Of a DNA stretch of 64,000 nt, positions 43,149 through 53,287 are shown piece by piece. Under the pieces are notes generated by a model, which worked only from the letters and a program-made list of their open reading frames with translations, was not told where the DNA came from and did not search any database. The position numbers were made by a program, and so were the translations under genes. The stretch covers positions 1,860,001 to 1,924,000 of the forward strand of contig NC_060021.1 of the NCBI RefSeq assembly GCF_021134715.1. The letters run 5' to 3'. This DNA comes from Daphnia pulex (Eukaryota > Arthropoda > Branchiopoda > Diplostraca > Daphniidae). Numbering within the stretch: position 1 is the first letter of the stretch; each line of letters opens with the position of its first letter.

Positions 43149-44119
43149 TTTGTCATCTTCAGACTTCTTTTTTAAATTCTTCTATGATTTTCTAAGTCCT
43201 CATTTACGTGTATTAATACTAAAAGTTACAAAAGCATGCAAAGAAATATGAAAATACAGCCCTTTGATACAAACTGGTGTTCGTGCAGCAAACAAAAATG
43301 TTGTCCACGGCAGCTTCCACACCAGTTCATCTAAATAATTTTGAATATTAGTTTAACAACCTCGGAAACAAATTTTTTAAAACACAAAAACAATGACTTA
43401 CCTATGTGACCAGCTACTGTTTTCACAGGCAGATTCAATCCATCACACCATTCATCTAAAGCGCTCTGCTTCAGAATGAGCCTGTTCAGCACCAAATCAA
43501 CTACAAGCAAAATATTACCACAGATTAATTTATATCGAAAATTGAAGTATGGAGGGAAATTAATCAATGCTTGATAAGAAATCTCACCTCCACGAAGTCC
43601 TAGCTTTATCTGAGAATATTTTGCTTGTAGTTGATTTGGTGCTGAACAGGCTTTGTCATCTTCAGACTCCTTTTTTAAATTCTTCGATGATTTTCCAAGT
43701 CCTCATTTACGTGTATTAATACTAAAAGTTACAAAAGCATGCAAAGAAATTTGAAAATACAGCCCTTTGATGCAAACTTGTGTTCGTGCAGCAAACAAAA
43801 ATGTTGTCCACGGCAGCTTCCACACCAGTTCATCTAAATAATTTTGAATATTAGTTTAACAACCTCGGAAACAAATTTTTTAAAACACAAAAACAATGAC
43901 TTACCTATGTGACCAGCTACTGTTTTCACAGGCAGATTCAATCCATCACACCATTCATCTAAAGCGCTCTGCTTCAGAATGAGCCTGTTCAGCACCAAAT
44001 CAACTACAAGCAAAATATTACCACAGATTAATTTATATCGAAAATTGAAGTATGGAGGGAAATTAATCAATGCTTGATAAGAAATCTCACCTCCACGAAG
44101 TCCTAGCTTTATCTGAGAA
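43149..44119 (-). repeat. 503-bp tandem duplication of an exon region
   Basis: 43149-43616 and 43652-44119 are nearly identical; the 78-codon minus frame is the same in both. Each unit holds an exon candidate between acceptor TTTTGCTTGTAG and donor GTAAGT, reading DLVLNRLILKQSALDEWCDG then LNLPVKTVAGHI, plus the end of another exon before donor GTGAGA. A 35-base spacer containing TTGATTTGGTGCTGAACAGG, itself a repeat of the exon's start, marks the junction. The family is not recognised. A recent unequal exchange, or an assembly duplication, explains it. Confidence 0.7.
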
Positions 44120-44255
44120 CTATTGAGATTCTATTGAGACACCGAGAAATTTGTTTAGCCGATAAACCAATGCTTCAGCAAACACCATTTTGGAAAATCA
44201 GTTTCACGCACCCACACCCCCTTTTCTTTCTCTAGTATGGCACTGTTGCCATACT

Positions 44256-45056
44256 TCAAGTCAGGCTTGCTATAAATATGCTAGATATGAATGGTGGCGG
44301 TTGTTGATTTCCACGGCCAGCTGACGGAGCAGAAGCAGCAGATCCTGGTGGCTGTTGTTGATTTCCACGGCCAGCTGGCGGAGCAGAAGCAGCAGATCCT
44401 GGTGGCGGTTGTTGATTTCCACGGCCAGCTGGCGGAGCAAAAGCAGCAGCTCCTGGTGGCGGTTGTTGATTTCCACAGCCAGCTGGCGGAGCAAAAGCAG
44501 CAGCTCCTGGTGGCGGTTGTTGATTTCCACGGCCAGCTGGTGGAGCAAAAGCAGCAGATCCTGGTGGCGGTTGTTGATTTCCACGGCCAGCTGGCGGAGC
44601 AAAAGCAGCAGATCCTGGTGTCTGTTGTTGATTTCCACAGCCAGCTGGTGGAGAAGAAGCAGCAGCTCCTGGTGGCGGTTGTTGTCCAGCGGCGCGATTG
44701 TCGGAAAGTAGTCCTTCGTCTTCACATAATTGAGCGGATGCAGCCAGTTCAAGCCCATTGCTGCGAACTTTAGGTTTAACTTTCGGTATGGCTCCGGTAA
44801 GACGAGTATCTGCAACGCTATTGTCTCACTTTCTGCTAGCGGAACGTTCAGTGTTATCAGCAACGCTATTGTCTCGCTTTCTGCTAGCGGAACGTTCAAT
44901 GTTATCAGCAACGCTATTGTCTCGCTTTCTGCTACGATCCGGCGATCTCTCGACATCCCCTCCAATAAATCCAATGGAGGATTTACCTACAGTCATGACG
45001 GATCTGTCATGACTGCAGTCTCTACTTCTCATTCCTCTTTGTTTCCTATTCATCAT
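44256..45056 (-). pseudogene. Two-repeat low-complexity protein gene with one in-frame stop
   Basis: One frame from ATG 45056 to TGA 44256 (267 codons) is open except for a TGA at 44826-44828. N-terminal: MMNRKQRGMRSRDCSHD, then three copies of a 17-residue unit (ERSASRKRDNSVADN). The third copy has AAG TGA GAC where the others read AAG CGA GAC, a single CpG transition turning Arg into stop. Then a unique segment (LTGAIPKVKPKVRSNGLELA), then about seven 18-residue units of the type NQQPPPGAAAFAPPAGRG (54-bp period), ending PPPFISSIFIASLT. Repeats kept in frame on this strand, unlike the two other long frames, argue that this is the coding one. Could be a gag-like or nuclear RNA-binding protein; not recognised. 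Confidence 0.5.
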
Positions 45057-45479
45057 GGTAAATATGATTGGACGTCGTTATAGGTTTCTTGACACTCTGA
45101 CAATCGATGTGCGTCTCTAGCGTAATTGACTTTTCAGGTAGACAACGAAAGATGTGGAACACTTGGACAATGGCGTCTCTACTCTCTCCTAATGTAAACG
45201 CAAGAATGAAGAAGGAGCTCATTTTGTCTCGTCGAATACATCGAGTTAATTATCTAATTAACTACACAGACTAGTAATCTAACAGTGGTCACATCAAAAT
45301 TAAAATAATTAGATGAAGAAAAAAATTCTTCAAATAGACAGCTGGTAATGTCGAATTCTTCCAATGTAGAGGAGCGTCCTCCTTTGGGAGCTGGATAAAT
45401 TCTTCTATGAGTTATTGAAATTCTAATATTCTATTATAGAAATAAAAAAATTATATCATAAAAAAATTTGACCAATCAA

Positions 45480-47700
45480 TAAAATAATTGATTGTAATAA
45501 ACCGTTATGCATTGCGGGGAAATAGCCATGTAAGATTGGACTCACAGTCTGTAGTGGAATTAATTATCTTCTAATAAATTCATCTATTGCCATTAAAAAT
45601 TCTTCTCCGGAAAAAAAGTTTAACATTGTTTCGTTGCATAACCATAACCTTTCGTCTGTACCTCTAGTCCAAAACAAAAAAAATTTAGAGATTTTGCAGG
45701 AATTCCCAATTTGATTGCGTTTAGAATGAAATCCGCCTAATTAAGTAATAACAATATAACAGTAAGATGTATAAATTATAATAAATAAATTATATACAAA
45801 ATGAAATGGATTGATGATGAAATTAGCCGGATGAATCATTATTAAAATTTTTAGTCGACATCTTGGATAGTATTTTGCAAATATCACATCAAGAAGGTTG
45901 CTAATCGGTTGATTCGGTGACCTCATGCAACAATTTGTCATTTCAGAAATGACACACCTTGCATCGGCATGAGCGTCAAAGGAATCGACAAATTTTTGTC
46001 GAAATTCCAAATTGGCATGGCCCGTTTTGTCCAAACTACAAAACCATCGTTATTTATTTATATTTGAATATTTTTGGGTTTGGCATACGTGATCGCCAAG
46101 AAGAAGAAAGAAATCCAAAAGTAGAAGAAGAAAGTAAAATAAAGGGAGAGAACTTACAAAAATACGAGAAAACAATTGACTACAAATTCTATAAAGACAA
46201 GAATTAGCTATGAAAGAGCAATAAACTTACTATTTGTAGTAGTTCAAATCTTAAGCGATGAGAAGTATCCATTGTTTTTCCGCCAGTGTTCCTCCCAACC
46301 ACGAATAAATATTCGTGTGGGATCAAACTGAAAGTGTCGGGATCCAAGTTGAACTTAATTTTTCTTTTGGTTTGGTCAAATGTCTTCGAATGATTCCCGC
46401 ACCACATAAAGGACACTTGCCACAACTTCCACGACGCCCATAAAGAGGTCTTTGCATTCAAGGGCTAAGTTTTTTCCAATGTTTCTTGAACGACTCTTCA
46501 AATTTTGCCGTCGGTTCTTTTGAAATTTTCGATCAAAGGTTAGGAACGCCCATCGCCCTGATATAGATTGATAGATATAGCCTTTCGTCTCTTCATCAAA
46601 TGTTATAGACGCGTGTAAAAAGAGGACGGACTTTTTTCTCACACTTACCTAGATGGGATTTTTTTTTATTTGTTTCTTGAGTTGCCTGGGTGCTGTTGTA
46701 ATTTATGCCGCCTGGGTGCTGTTGTAATTTATGCTGCCTAAGCATTTTTGAATCACGCGCCGCAATCTTTTTTGGCCCAACCAGCGCTTTTATCATTGCA
46801 ACAATTCCCTTTTTGGCCGTAGAGAAAAAGTCGCTCATATGACGGCCCCTGCCCGTTCATCGGGAAGGGAAAAAACGTGAATTCATAGCCGAAAGATGGT
46901 GGGACCCCACATAGAAGAGAAGAAGCGGGACGGGCAATCAGAAAGACGAGAGAACAATGAACCAATTGACTTTGGAAAAATAAATAAAAAAAAAAAAAAA
47001 AAAAAAAAAAACATTTTTTGCTGGTTTAGATTTCGGTCGTCTATTTTAACGTCCAGGTGGGAGGTTAGTTGATTATAATCTGCTCTTCTTCTTCTAACTT
47101 TCCCATGATGAAACGTTAAGCAACCAAACGAACGCCCAATACATTACATTTTCGTCTGATTTTAAATAGCCAAAATTTGACGATCATACTTTGTGGCAGC
47201 AGCAGTGAATTTATGGAACCTTCCAGACTTCTTTTTCGAAATTTTATTTTCCTCCCGTGAAAGAAAAAAGAAAAAGAAACGAGTGTATACGTGCGAGAAT
47301 GTAGAGTGTGTGTGTTTCGTCACTTGTTCGACGAAGACTTGTTCATGGAATTTGCAAGACATACCGCACATTACATTACAGAAGGCGGGTACAGCAAATC
47401 AAAGCCATTCTTGGATTCCACTATTTCAAGTAAAGTTTTCTTGAATTGATGTTCAGGTAGGGAATGGTGTTGTTCACTAAGGGAAGTCGCTACCTCACCT
47501 CTTGATATTAGAATTGGAAGCACAATTGAATTGTTATCCAACCACGACTCAAAACTGGAATTCACATTCACTGCCAGTTTTGGCATATAAACACGGACGC
47601 ATGTGGATAGAGCTAACAGGGTATAAACACGGAGCCAACAGAGAAAGGACGCTAAACAAAGCTTCGCTGCAGGCAGGACAAAGATTGTTACGATGCACAC
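45480..47700 (-). pseudogene. Unknown gene family, copy B
   Basis: Same blocks as copy A: 47606-47371 begins MPKLAVNVNSSFESWLDNNS, reads through LPEHQFKKTLLEIVE and stops at TAA where copy A has GAA (after PPSVM). A 910-bp insert then interrupts the cysteine block. 46425-46205 reads IKFNLDPDTFSLIPHEYL and FVVGRNTGGKTMDTSHRLR. 46034-45840 reads DKTGHANLEFRQKFVDSFD and MRSPNQPISNLLDVIFAKYY. 45730-45480 has the RGTDERLWLCNE and GEEFLMAIDEFIRR blocks with a TAA after RR. It supplies residues missing in copy A, so the two complement each other, but as it stands it is dead. Confidence 0.5.
46426..47335. mobile_element. 910-bp insertion in copy B of unknown type
   Basis: Absent from copy A, where CACAAGACTTGTTC is continuous. 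It contains a 26-base A run (46986-47011), a 26-bp tandem pair (CCTGGGTGCTGTTGTAATTT at 46685 and 46711), and short minus frames (SDFFSTAKKGIVAMIKALVG). No clear target-site duplication or terminal repeat. The A run would suit a retroposed transcript from the plus strand, but coding content is unclear. Confidence 0.45.
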
Positions 47701-48104
47701 ACGAAAGAGATAGTCACTTGATCACACCTATCACTTCATAAATACTGTCGAGATGGCCCTCCACACTGTCCCAGTCTTCCTCCAATTTTCAGTAGCCTAG
47801 ACACCGACACCCTCAGGAATGATCTGAAAACTGACCATATATTTCAATCGTTTATTTAAATTTTATTTTTCAGGATTTCAAATTCAAAAAATTTTTCAAA
47901 TATTTTAAATACATTAATAGCGATTCCCATTCTTTACTACTGAATGATTTCATTTTCACTAAATCAAAATATTTTTCTTGAAAAAACTTTAGAACCGTTA
48001 TTTTGGCTTTTAAATTTCGCTTAGACTTTCAAGATAGCTAGCTCGACATTTTAGGTCTGATTAGTACCCGTTATTTTGAACGACGTCTTCATTTTCTGCA
48101 ATAG

Positions 48105-48269
48105 ATTACCCTGTGCATTCTTTAGGTGGCAGGAAGAGTATTTTAATTTCTACGACTTCATTCATGGGTGGTAGAAATCCGCATCGCTCACACTGCTGTG
48201 GGCTGCGTCGCTATTATCCTTGACATAGTTTCCCTCTTGAAACATATTAATTATGGCAAAAGCCATAAG
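48105..48269 (+). pseudogene. CDC50/TMEM30 exon, copy B, frameshifted
   Basis: Same exon and splice sites as 39470-39642, but nine bases (TTTACTCGA in copy A) are replaced by a single G after GGTGGTAGAAATCC, an 8-base net loss that shifts the frame before the transmembrane helix. Confidence 0.75.
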
Positions 48270-48300
48270 GTAAGTCATCTTTTGTGCAATTTATTTTTTT

Positions 48301-50430
48301 TAAATTGATTGTCGAACCAAATGTTTTTCGAATTCCGAATTGGTAAAATAAGTAGCGACAGTTTAAGTAAAAATTTGAAATCTTGAACCTAGGGCGTAGT
48401 TGTGAAATAATTCAGAGCCTTACCGTATTCATGACGACAAGAGCACGAAAGATGCTTTAGCAATCGATTTTCGATTTCACTGACCTTTAACTTTCTTGAA
48501 TCGCAGCAAAAGGGAAATGCCCAACGTGACTCCTCTTTCACCTTACCAGTGCCTCCCTCCCCCTAAACAAAATTGTTTTGATCGGCTTCCTGACTTCCTA
48601 TTTCTCTCTTTTCCTTTGCATCACTCGTCTCCGCATGTGTAAATGAATATTGCAAGTGAGAAAAAAATCAAGAAATGCTGAAAAAGGACAGGAATTACAA
48701 TGTAAAACTACAAACCCAAATTATCGTATTTGTTGAATAGCGAAAGACAAGTTCAAGAGGTATTAAGTCTGCTGAACATAATCCTTTCCCATTGACTAAT
48801 GATGCCTTCGTCGACTGCACTACAAATCCAAGAACAAACCAGAATATCAGAATTCATGCAGAAAAGAATCGTGCACTAAGTAACAGTCTTGAAACACTTA
48901 CTAAACTAAGGGATAACATGCAAATCTATTCTGTTTGTTTGTTTTTTTCATCAGCGACGAATATGAAGAAGAATGCAGCGAAGAATTGATTCAAGAGAGA
49001 CATCGAATTACACAGAATTGAATAATTCAGTTGTACCTTGCGTTCATCCAGTTGCAAATGTTAGGCCTTAACTGCACTGTCAGAGAGCAAACAAGAAGGT
49101 CAGAAATTTTACTCTTACTTACTTTAATCTCACTCTCCTTACTTTATTTGCGTCAACGTTGGACGTGAGGCATTAAGTGGCAATTATTTTGTCATTCTTT
49201 AAGCATTTAGATTCTTATGTAACAACACAACTTTTTCATAAACAATAAAAGAGAGACAGTCTTGATAATCTGGTTGACATTTCTCAATTTTTAGTCAAAA
49301 TCAGTAACGATATATCAAGAATTTTAAATGTTCTTGAAATTTTTGTAAGTAAAAATTGATTTTTGCAATGTAGTCACTTCCTGAAGCGAAACAGATTTGA
49401 CAAAGACTTTTTGAAACTATCCAAAGCTGTAAAGACGACATTCCGTTTCAAAAGTATTGAAAGGTTTCAAAAAATTTGCATGGTGGAAACAAGTTGTCGG
49501 AAATAACACGAGTCGTATCCTAGGTTATTTCAATTAATTTGTTTTTATTCTGTGAGAAACGTTTGGTATTTCGTGCATTTTACTTTCAAATACATTCAAC
49601 GAAAAAGAAAATTATATTAATAGCACCCGAGCTGACAAAAAATTGTTTTAATAATGTTTTTGCAAAAACTTGTGGTTTCATAAATTTGTTTTTTAATGTG
49701 ACACTTGACATTATTGATTATCAGGTATTTAATAGCTCGTTAAAAATAATGAATTGACAAGACCTGCGTTCAGTAAAAACAAGAATGGCACCTTAGCACC
49801 ATTGAACGTAAGATAAAGACAATTTTTATTTTTTTATGGTATCAATAGTGCTGGGACCGAAGCAACTGTTGCAGTTTGGTACAACATCGTGCAACAACAT
49901 TAGATGGGATATTTTTAAATTTTGCTAACAACTTACGAAGGATTAAACTGCGGCTAGTGTAGCCATTGAACTTTTGATTGATTCTTCGAAAACCGGAAGA
50001 CAAAACTGCGAAAAGAGCTAGTGGCCGCCAAAAACCCAATTTCCAAAGATGTTAGATGTGAATCGGATTTGGAGGGAGCAGTTTCCACACAGACGGAATT
50101 GATGACAAAAGACATTGGGTGCGAAACGAAAGAATTGCATTCACATCCAGCTTGAATTCGAACTACGTAACATCAGGTGAACAAAGGTGGATCGTGTGGA
50201 TTTTAACTGGATTTGGAAATACTAGAGTAGTTTATGAAACGTCTACGGTTTCTTATACCCCGGCCCGTGAACGAGCCAAATCACCTATCCCTGCCACTAA
50301 AAAACCGGAAATGAATTTTTCATTTAGAGACATCCGTTATGATACAGCGATTTACCGTTAAGCGAGTACGTGGTCAACTTTGATGGACCGACGGTGACGT
50401 ATGACGAAACTGGAAAATTGACCGAATAGT
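48301..50430. other. No supported gene
   Basis: AT-rich. Around 50050-50150 a plus frame reads DVRCESDLEGAVSTQTEL then DIGCETKEL, a style of sequence seen in some transposon ORFs, followed by an 80-codon frame at 50119-50361 with no recognised domain. Frames at 48792 and 49539 are unsupported. Confidence 0.4.
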
Positions 50431-50433
50431 CTT

Positions 50434-50870
50434 TGTGTGCCTCCCAGTGTGCCTCCCAACGACGAACAAATATTCGTGTGGGATAACAGTCATGGATCGA
50501 TGTTATTGTTGAAGTGGTCTTTTTTGATTTGGCAATATATTTTCGAATTACATTAATACCAACAGTGAATTTATTACTAAATTTTTTTTACAATATGCAA
50601 AACATACTGAAAAGAGTAAAAAAAACCATAACGTTATAGTAAATCCAAATTAATTTTGGGTTCAAATAGTTCGGGTAATGTTTTCTTGGTTTGATTTTCA
50701 GGTAACGAAAAGTTTTGTTCTAGAAAAGAATTAGCAACCACACCTTTTGACAAAAAATTGGGAATCACAAGAGAATTACAATTTTCGTTCGTCCAAGACA
50801 CAAAACTAGTAAAACACACACTTAATCTGAATTCACTGCAATTTCAGAAAATGTATGATACACAAAAAAT
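50434..50870 (-). pseudogene. Unknown gene family, copy C (divergent)
   Basis: 50819-50634 reads WTNENCNSLVIPNFLSKGVV, NFSLPENQTKKTLPELFEPK, aligning with FESWLDNNSIVLPILISRGE and SLPEHQFKKTLFEIVESK of copies A and B. 50434-50490 repeats the VPPN-type block (ACACGAATATTTGTTCG on the minus strand against ACACGAATATTTATTCG in copy B) and a doubled GTGTGCCTCCCA. The cysteine block between them is deleted or unrecognisable. It is much more diverged than A and B are from each other. Confidence 0.5.
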
Positions 50871-52190
50871 ATAATTAGTAAGTGCGCTTGAACACACAAA
50901 GTTTCTCTTCAGGTATTATATGTTAAATCTTAGAACAAAAGTTTTAAAATCACAGAAAATTAACCTCAAAACATCCACAAATGCACGCTTGGAGCTCAAT
51001 TTCCTCAAGCTTTTCGATCGCGGTTTTTTTGTTCAAATGGTTTGTCTTCAACGGTCTTCAATCAACTTTAAATACCTGTATTGAAGGAACACATTTTTAA
51101 ATTAAGACAGGAGTAAATGTATATTAATAGTTGTCAAAACTCCGTTATTATCTAAACATGTCGAAGTCTAGTAACCATGGAATTGGCTAGTTTTCTCCAG
51201 TAATTTGGATGGTCACTATACGTTTTTTAAATTGAACAAGCCCTTTCGAAAACTTCATCCGAAGTTGGGTGCAAAAAAAAATCCGAATCTTTAACAACAT
51301 TCCTCCATGCATTCTCTATCAGGTTCTAATCTGCCCCTTTTGCTGGCCGGAGAAGTAACTCAATTTCTCGTCGTTATCCCGCAAACCAAGGTTTAATAAT
51401 ATCGTGCAATAATTAGGAAAGAAGAAGAGGGGTTTTGGATTTCATAACTGGAATTTCTCAAGATTTTGATTGTAAATGTCCAATTCCAGCTAGTAAAACT
51501 GAACTAAGTGACAAATCAATGTTTCATTTTTACTTCATCCATATAAGAAGACGAAAACAGCAAAGTTTTTCAGTCGAAAAAAAAATATATTTAAATTGAT
51601 TATACCGGAACAAAAAAAATATTTAGGCTGTTGTATCTATATAATGTGATGAAGCTGATGTATTAAAGGTAATAACACTTGTCCAAAATTTCTATCCCCA
51701 AGAAAGGTGGAACATTAAATTCATCTGCTATTCAAAAACATTCTTGAGTAATGTTACGAAATTTCCTTCTTAAAATTATTTGCTGTTCAACAACTAGTAA
51801 GTCGCAGACTGAGTTGAAAACAGCAACATGAAACCCATTTGAATCAAATGAGAAACAATTTCTGATCCACGAAGTTATTTGACAAATTGTAATGCATTTG
51901 TATTGTACAGCTTAACAATTTCTTAAATTTTTAAACACTCTGCAGATTCTGACACTGACTGCAGTTTTTAATTTAGCCTTTTTTCAGTTTTTTGGTAAAA
52001 AATGTCATATTTTGTACTTTACCTTTCCGACAAGACCCTCCAAAAACACAAAAAAATTTCCTTCTATCCTCTTATGAACAATTCATTAATATTTTCATCA
52101 TTGACTCTCCCAATGAAAAACAACTAAACAATTATCGAGAATTTCTTCTCATGCAAAAGGTATTGAATTGCCAACAAGTACTGCCAACTA
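50871..52190. other. No gene; one block shared with 59 kb
   Basis: About 51820-51940 resembles two blocks at 59030-59130 and 59205-59310 (shared words TTTGAATCAAAT, CTGATTCACAGAG-type and AAGCTTAA). The remainder is AT-rich without a recognised gene. Confidence 0.4.
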
Positions 52191-52193
52191 CAT

Positions 52194-52394
52194 CTGGTGG
52201 TCGACGCCTATAGGAAGTGGCCAGCTTGCGTTCCATTTCGCATTTTGTCGTCTTCGTCCGTGATCGCCGAGATCGAGAGAATTTTTAGTGACTTCGGCGT
52301 TCCGTAAGTAAAAATGTCGGACAACGGCTCCCAGTTTGACTGCGCTGAGTTTTGGACATTTTGCGAGGGCCTCGCTATTCGGAGTGTTCAATTT
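52194..52394 (+). pseudogene. Second gypsy integrase core scrap
   Basis: LVVDAYRKWPACVPFR with the first catalytic Asp, then IAEIERIFSDFGVP, a TAA, and KMSDNGSQFDCAEFWTFCEG with the second (SDNGSQF), FCEGLAIRSV at the end. The typical order is (V/I)D-x-x-S-x-W...FG-x-P...SDNG-x-QF. A third acid is lost because low-complexity sequence replaces the rest. Not the same element as at 36 kb, judging by sequence differences. Confidence 0.75.
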
Positions 52395-52419
52395 TCACAA
52401 TTTGTCATTCTCGTCCAAG

Positions 52420-52590
52420 AATTCGGCCCAAATTCATTTTTGCCATCTCCTCCTTTCTTTGCCCAAAATCATCTTTCCCCATTTCGTCCAAGATCTCGGC
52501 CCATCTCGGCCCAGATCTCGGCCCACATTCATTTCCCCCACAGCCCACATTCATTTCCCCCATCTCGGCCCATCTCGGCCCAGATCTAAA
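52420..52590. repeat. ATCTCGGCCC / CATTCATTTCCCCCA repeat tract
   Basis: Words ATCTCGGCCC (at least six times) and CCCACATTCATTTCCCCCA (twice, exact) alternate. The three overlapping open frames are products of this repetition. It begins right at the broken end of the integrase scrap. Confidence 0.75.
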
Positions 52591-53287
52591 AAAATTAAAA
52601 AAGAAGTCCGAATTGTACGAAAAAGAATTTCAGCATGAGACACTGAAGATGTTGTCACACCCCCGTTAAAATGTCGTGCGATTTGCTAACATTCAAAAAT
52701 GATACCAACGCAAATGATGTTAATGTCAGCCAGTTCGTCAGCCAAGTGAATTTATGTGCAAAGAAATGAAGCTTTCGGGGGAGTGATTTACACTTATCAT
52801 TAACTGCAACATTAAAAAAAATAACGTAACTGGATATTTATAACTGTGTGTTCCCCATTTTGTCCTCAATATTCATTTATATTTTCATTTGACTTTATCG
52901 ATGAGGGGAAATCGGGTGCGTGTGTCTGTCTGATTGTACGGACATAGGATGGATAAATCACCCTATGTGAGGGGGTGATTATGAAACGGTATAAAAATAA
53001 TAAAAAAATAATTAATTTCTGAACGTGAAGAAAAAACCCCTCCCCCGAGACATGATTCTAAAATTATCCCAACTTGTCAACGACGAAATTTTTTTACGGT
53101 CATGTATCCTCTTCCCATTTCTTAAATCTTCTTAAATCCGGACAACTAGTGATAGTGTCAACTGTCAAGTCATTCGAGTGTCACCCGATCAAGGTTTTTT
53201 GAAAAGTAATTCAAATTAGTTTCATAAGTTTAGTTATTGTTATCATTAAATTATAATTTTCGTAAGTGAAGCAGTCTAAGAATTACT

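Larger units (their letters stand above)
45212..48300. repeat. Segmental duplication, copy B
   Basis: Same-orientation copy of 37476-39680, longer because of an extra 910 bp at 46426-47335. It carries the unknown minus-strand gene and the CDC50 exon, both more damaged than in copy A. After 48300 the similarity stops. Confidence 0.8.

Noticed and set aside
44270..44974. 234-codon minus frame (HQLAVEINNRHQDLLLL repeats) and plus frame 44291-44773
   Set aside because: Same 54-bp repeat read in other frames; the Pro/Gln/Gly-rich frame is continuous over a longer region and contains a second in-frame repeat.
52336..52669. Three overlapping plus-strand frames rich in Phe/Pro/His
   Set aside because: Products of a short word repeat; codons differ by frame only and no homology is visible.
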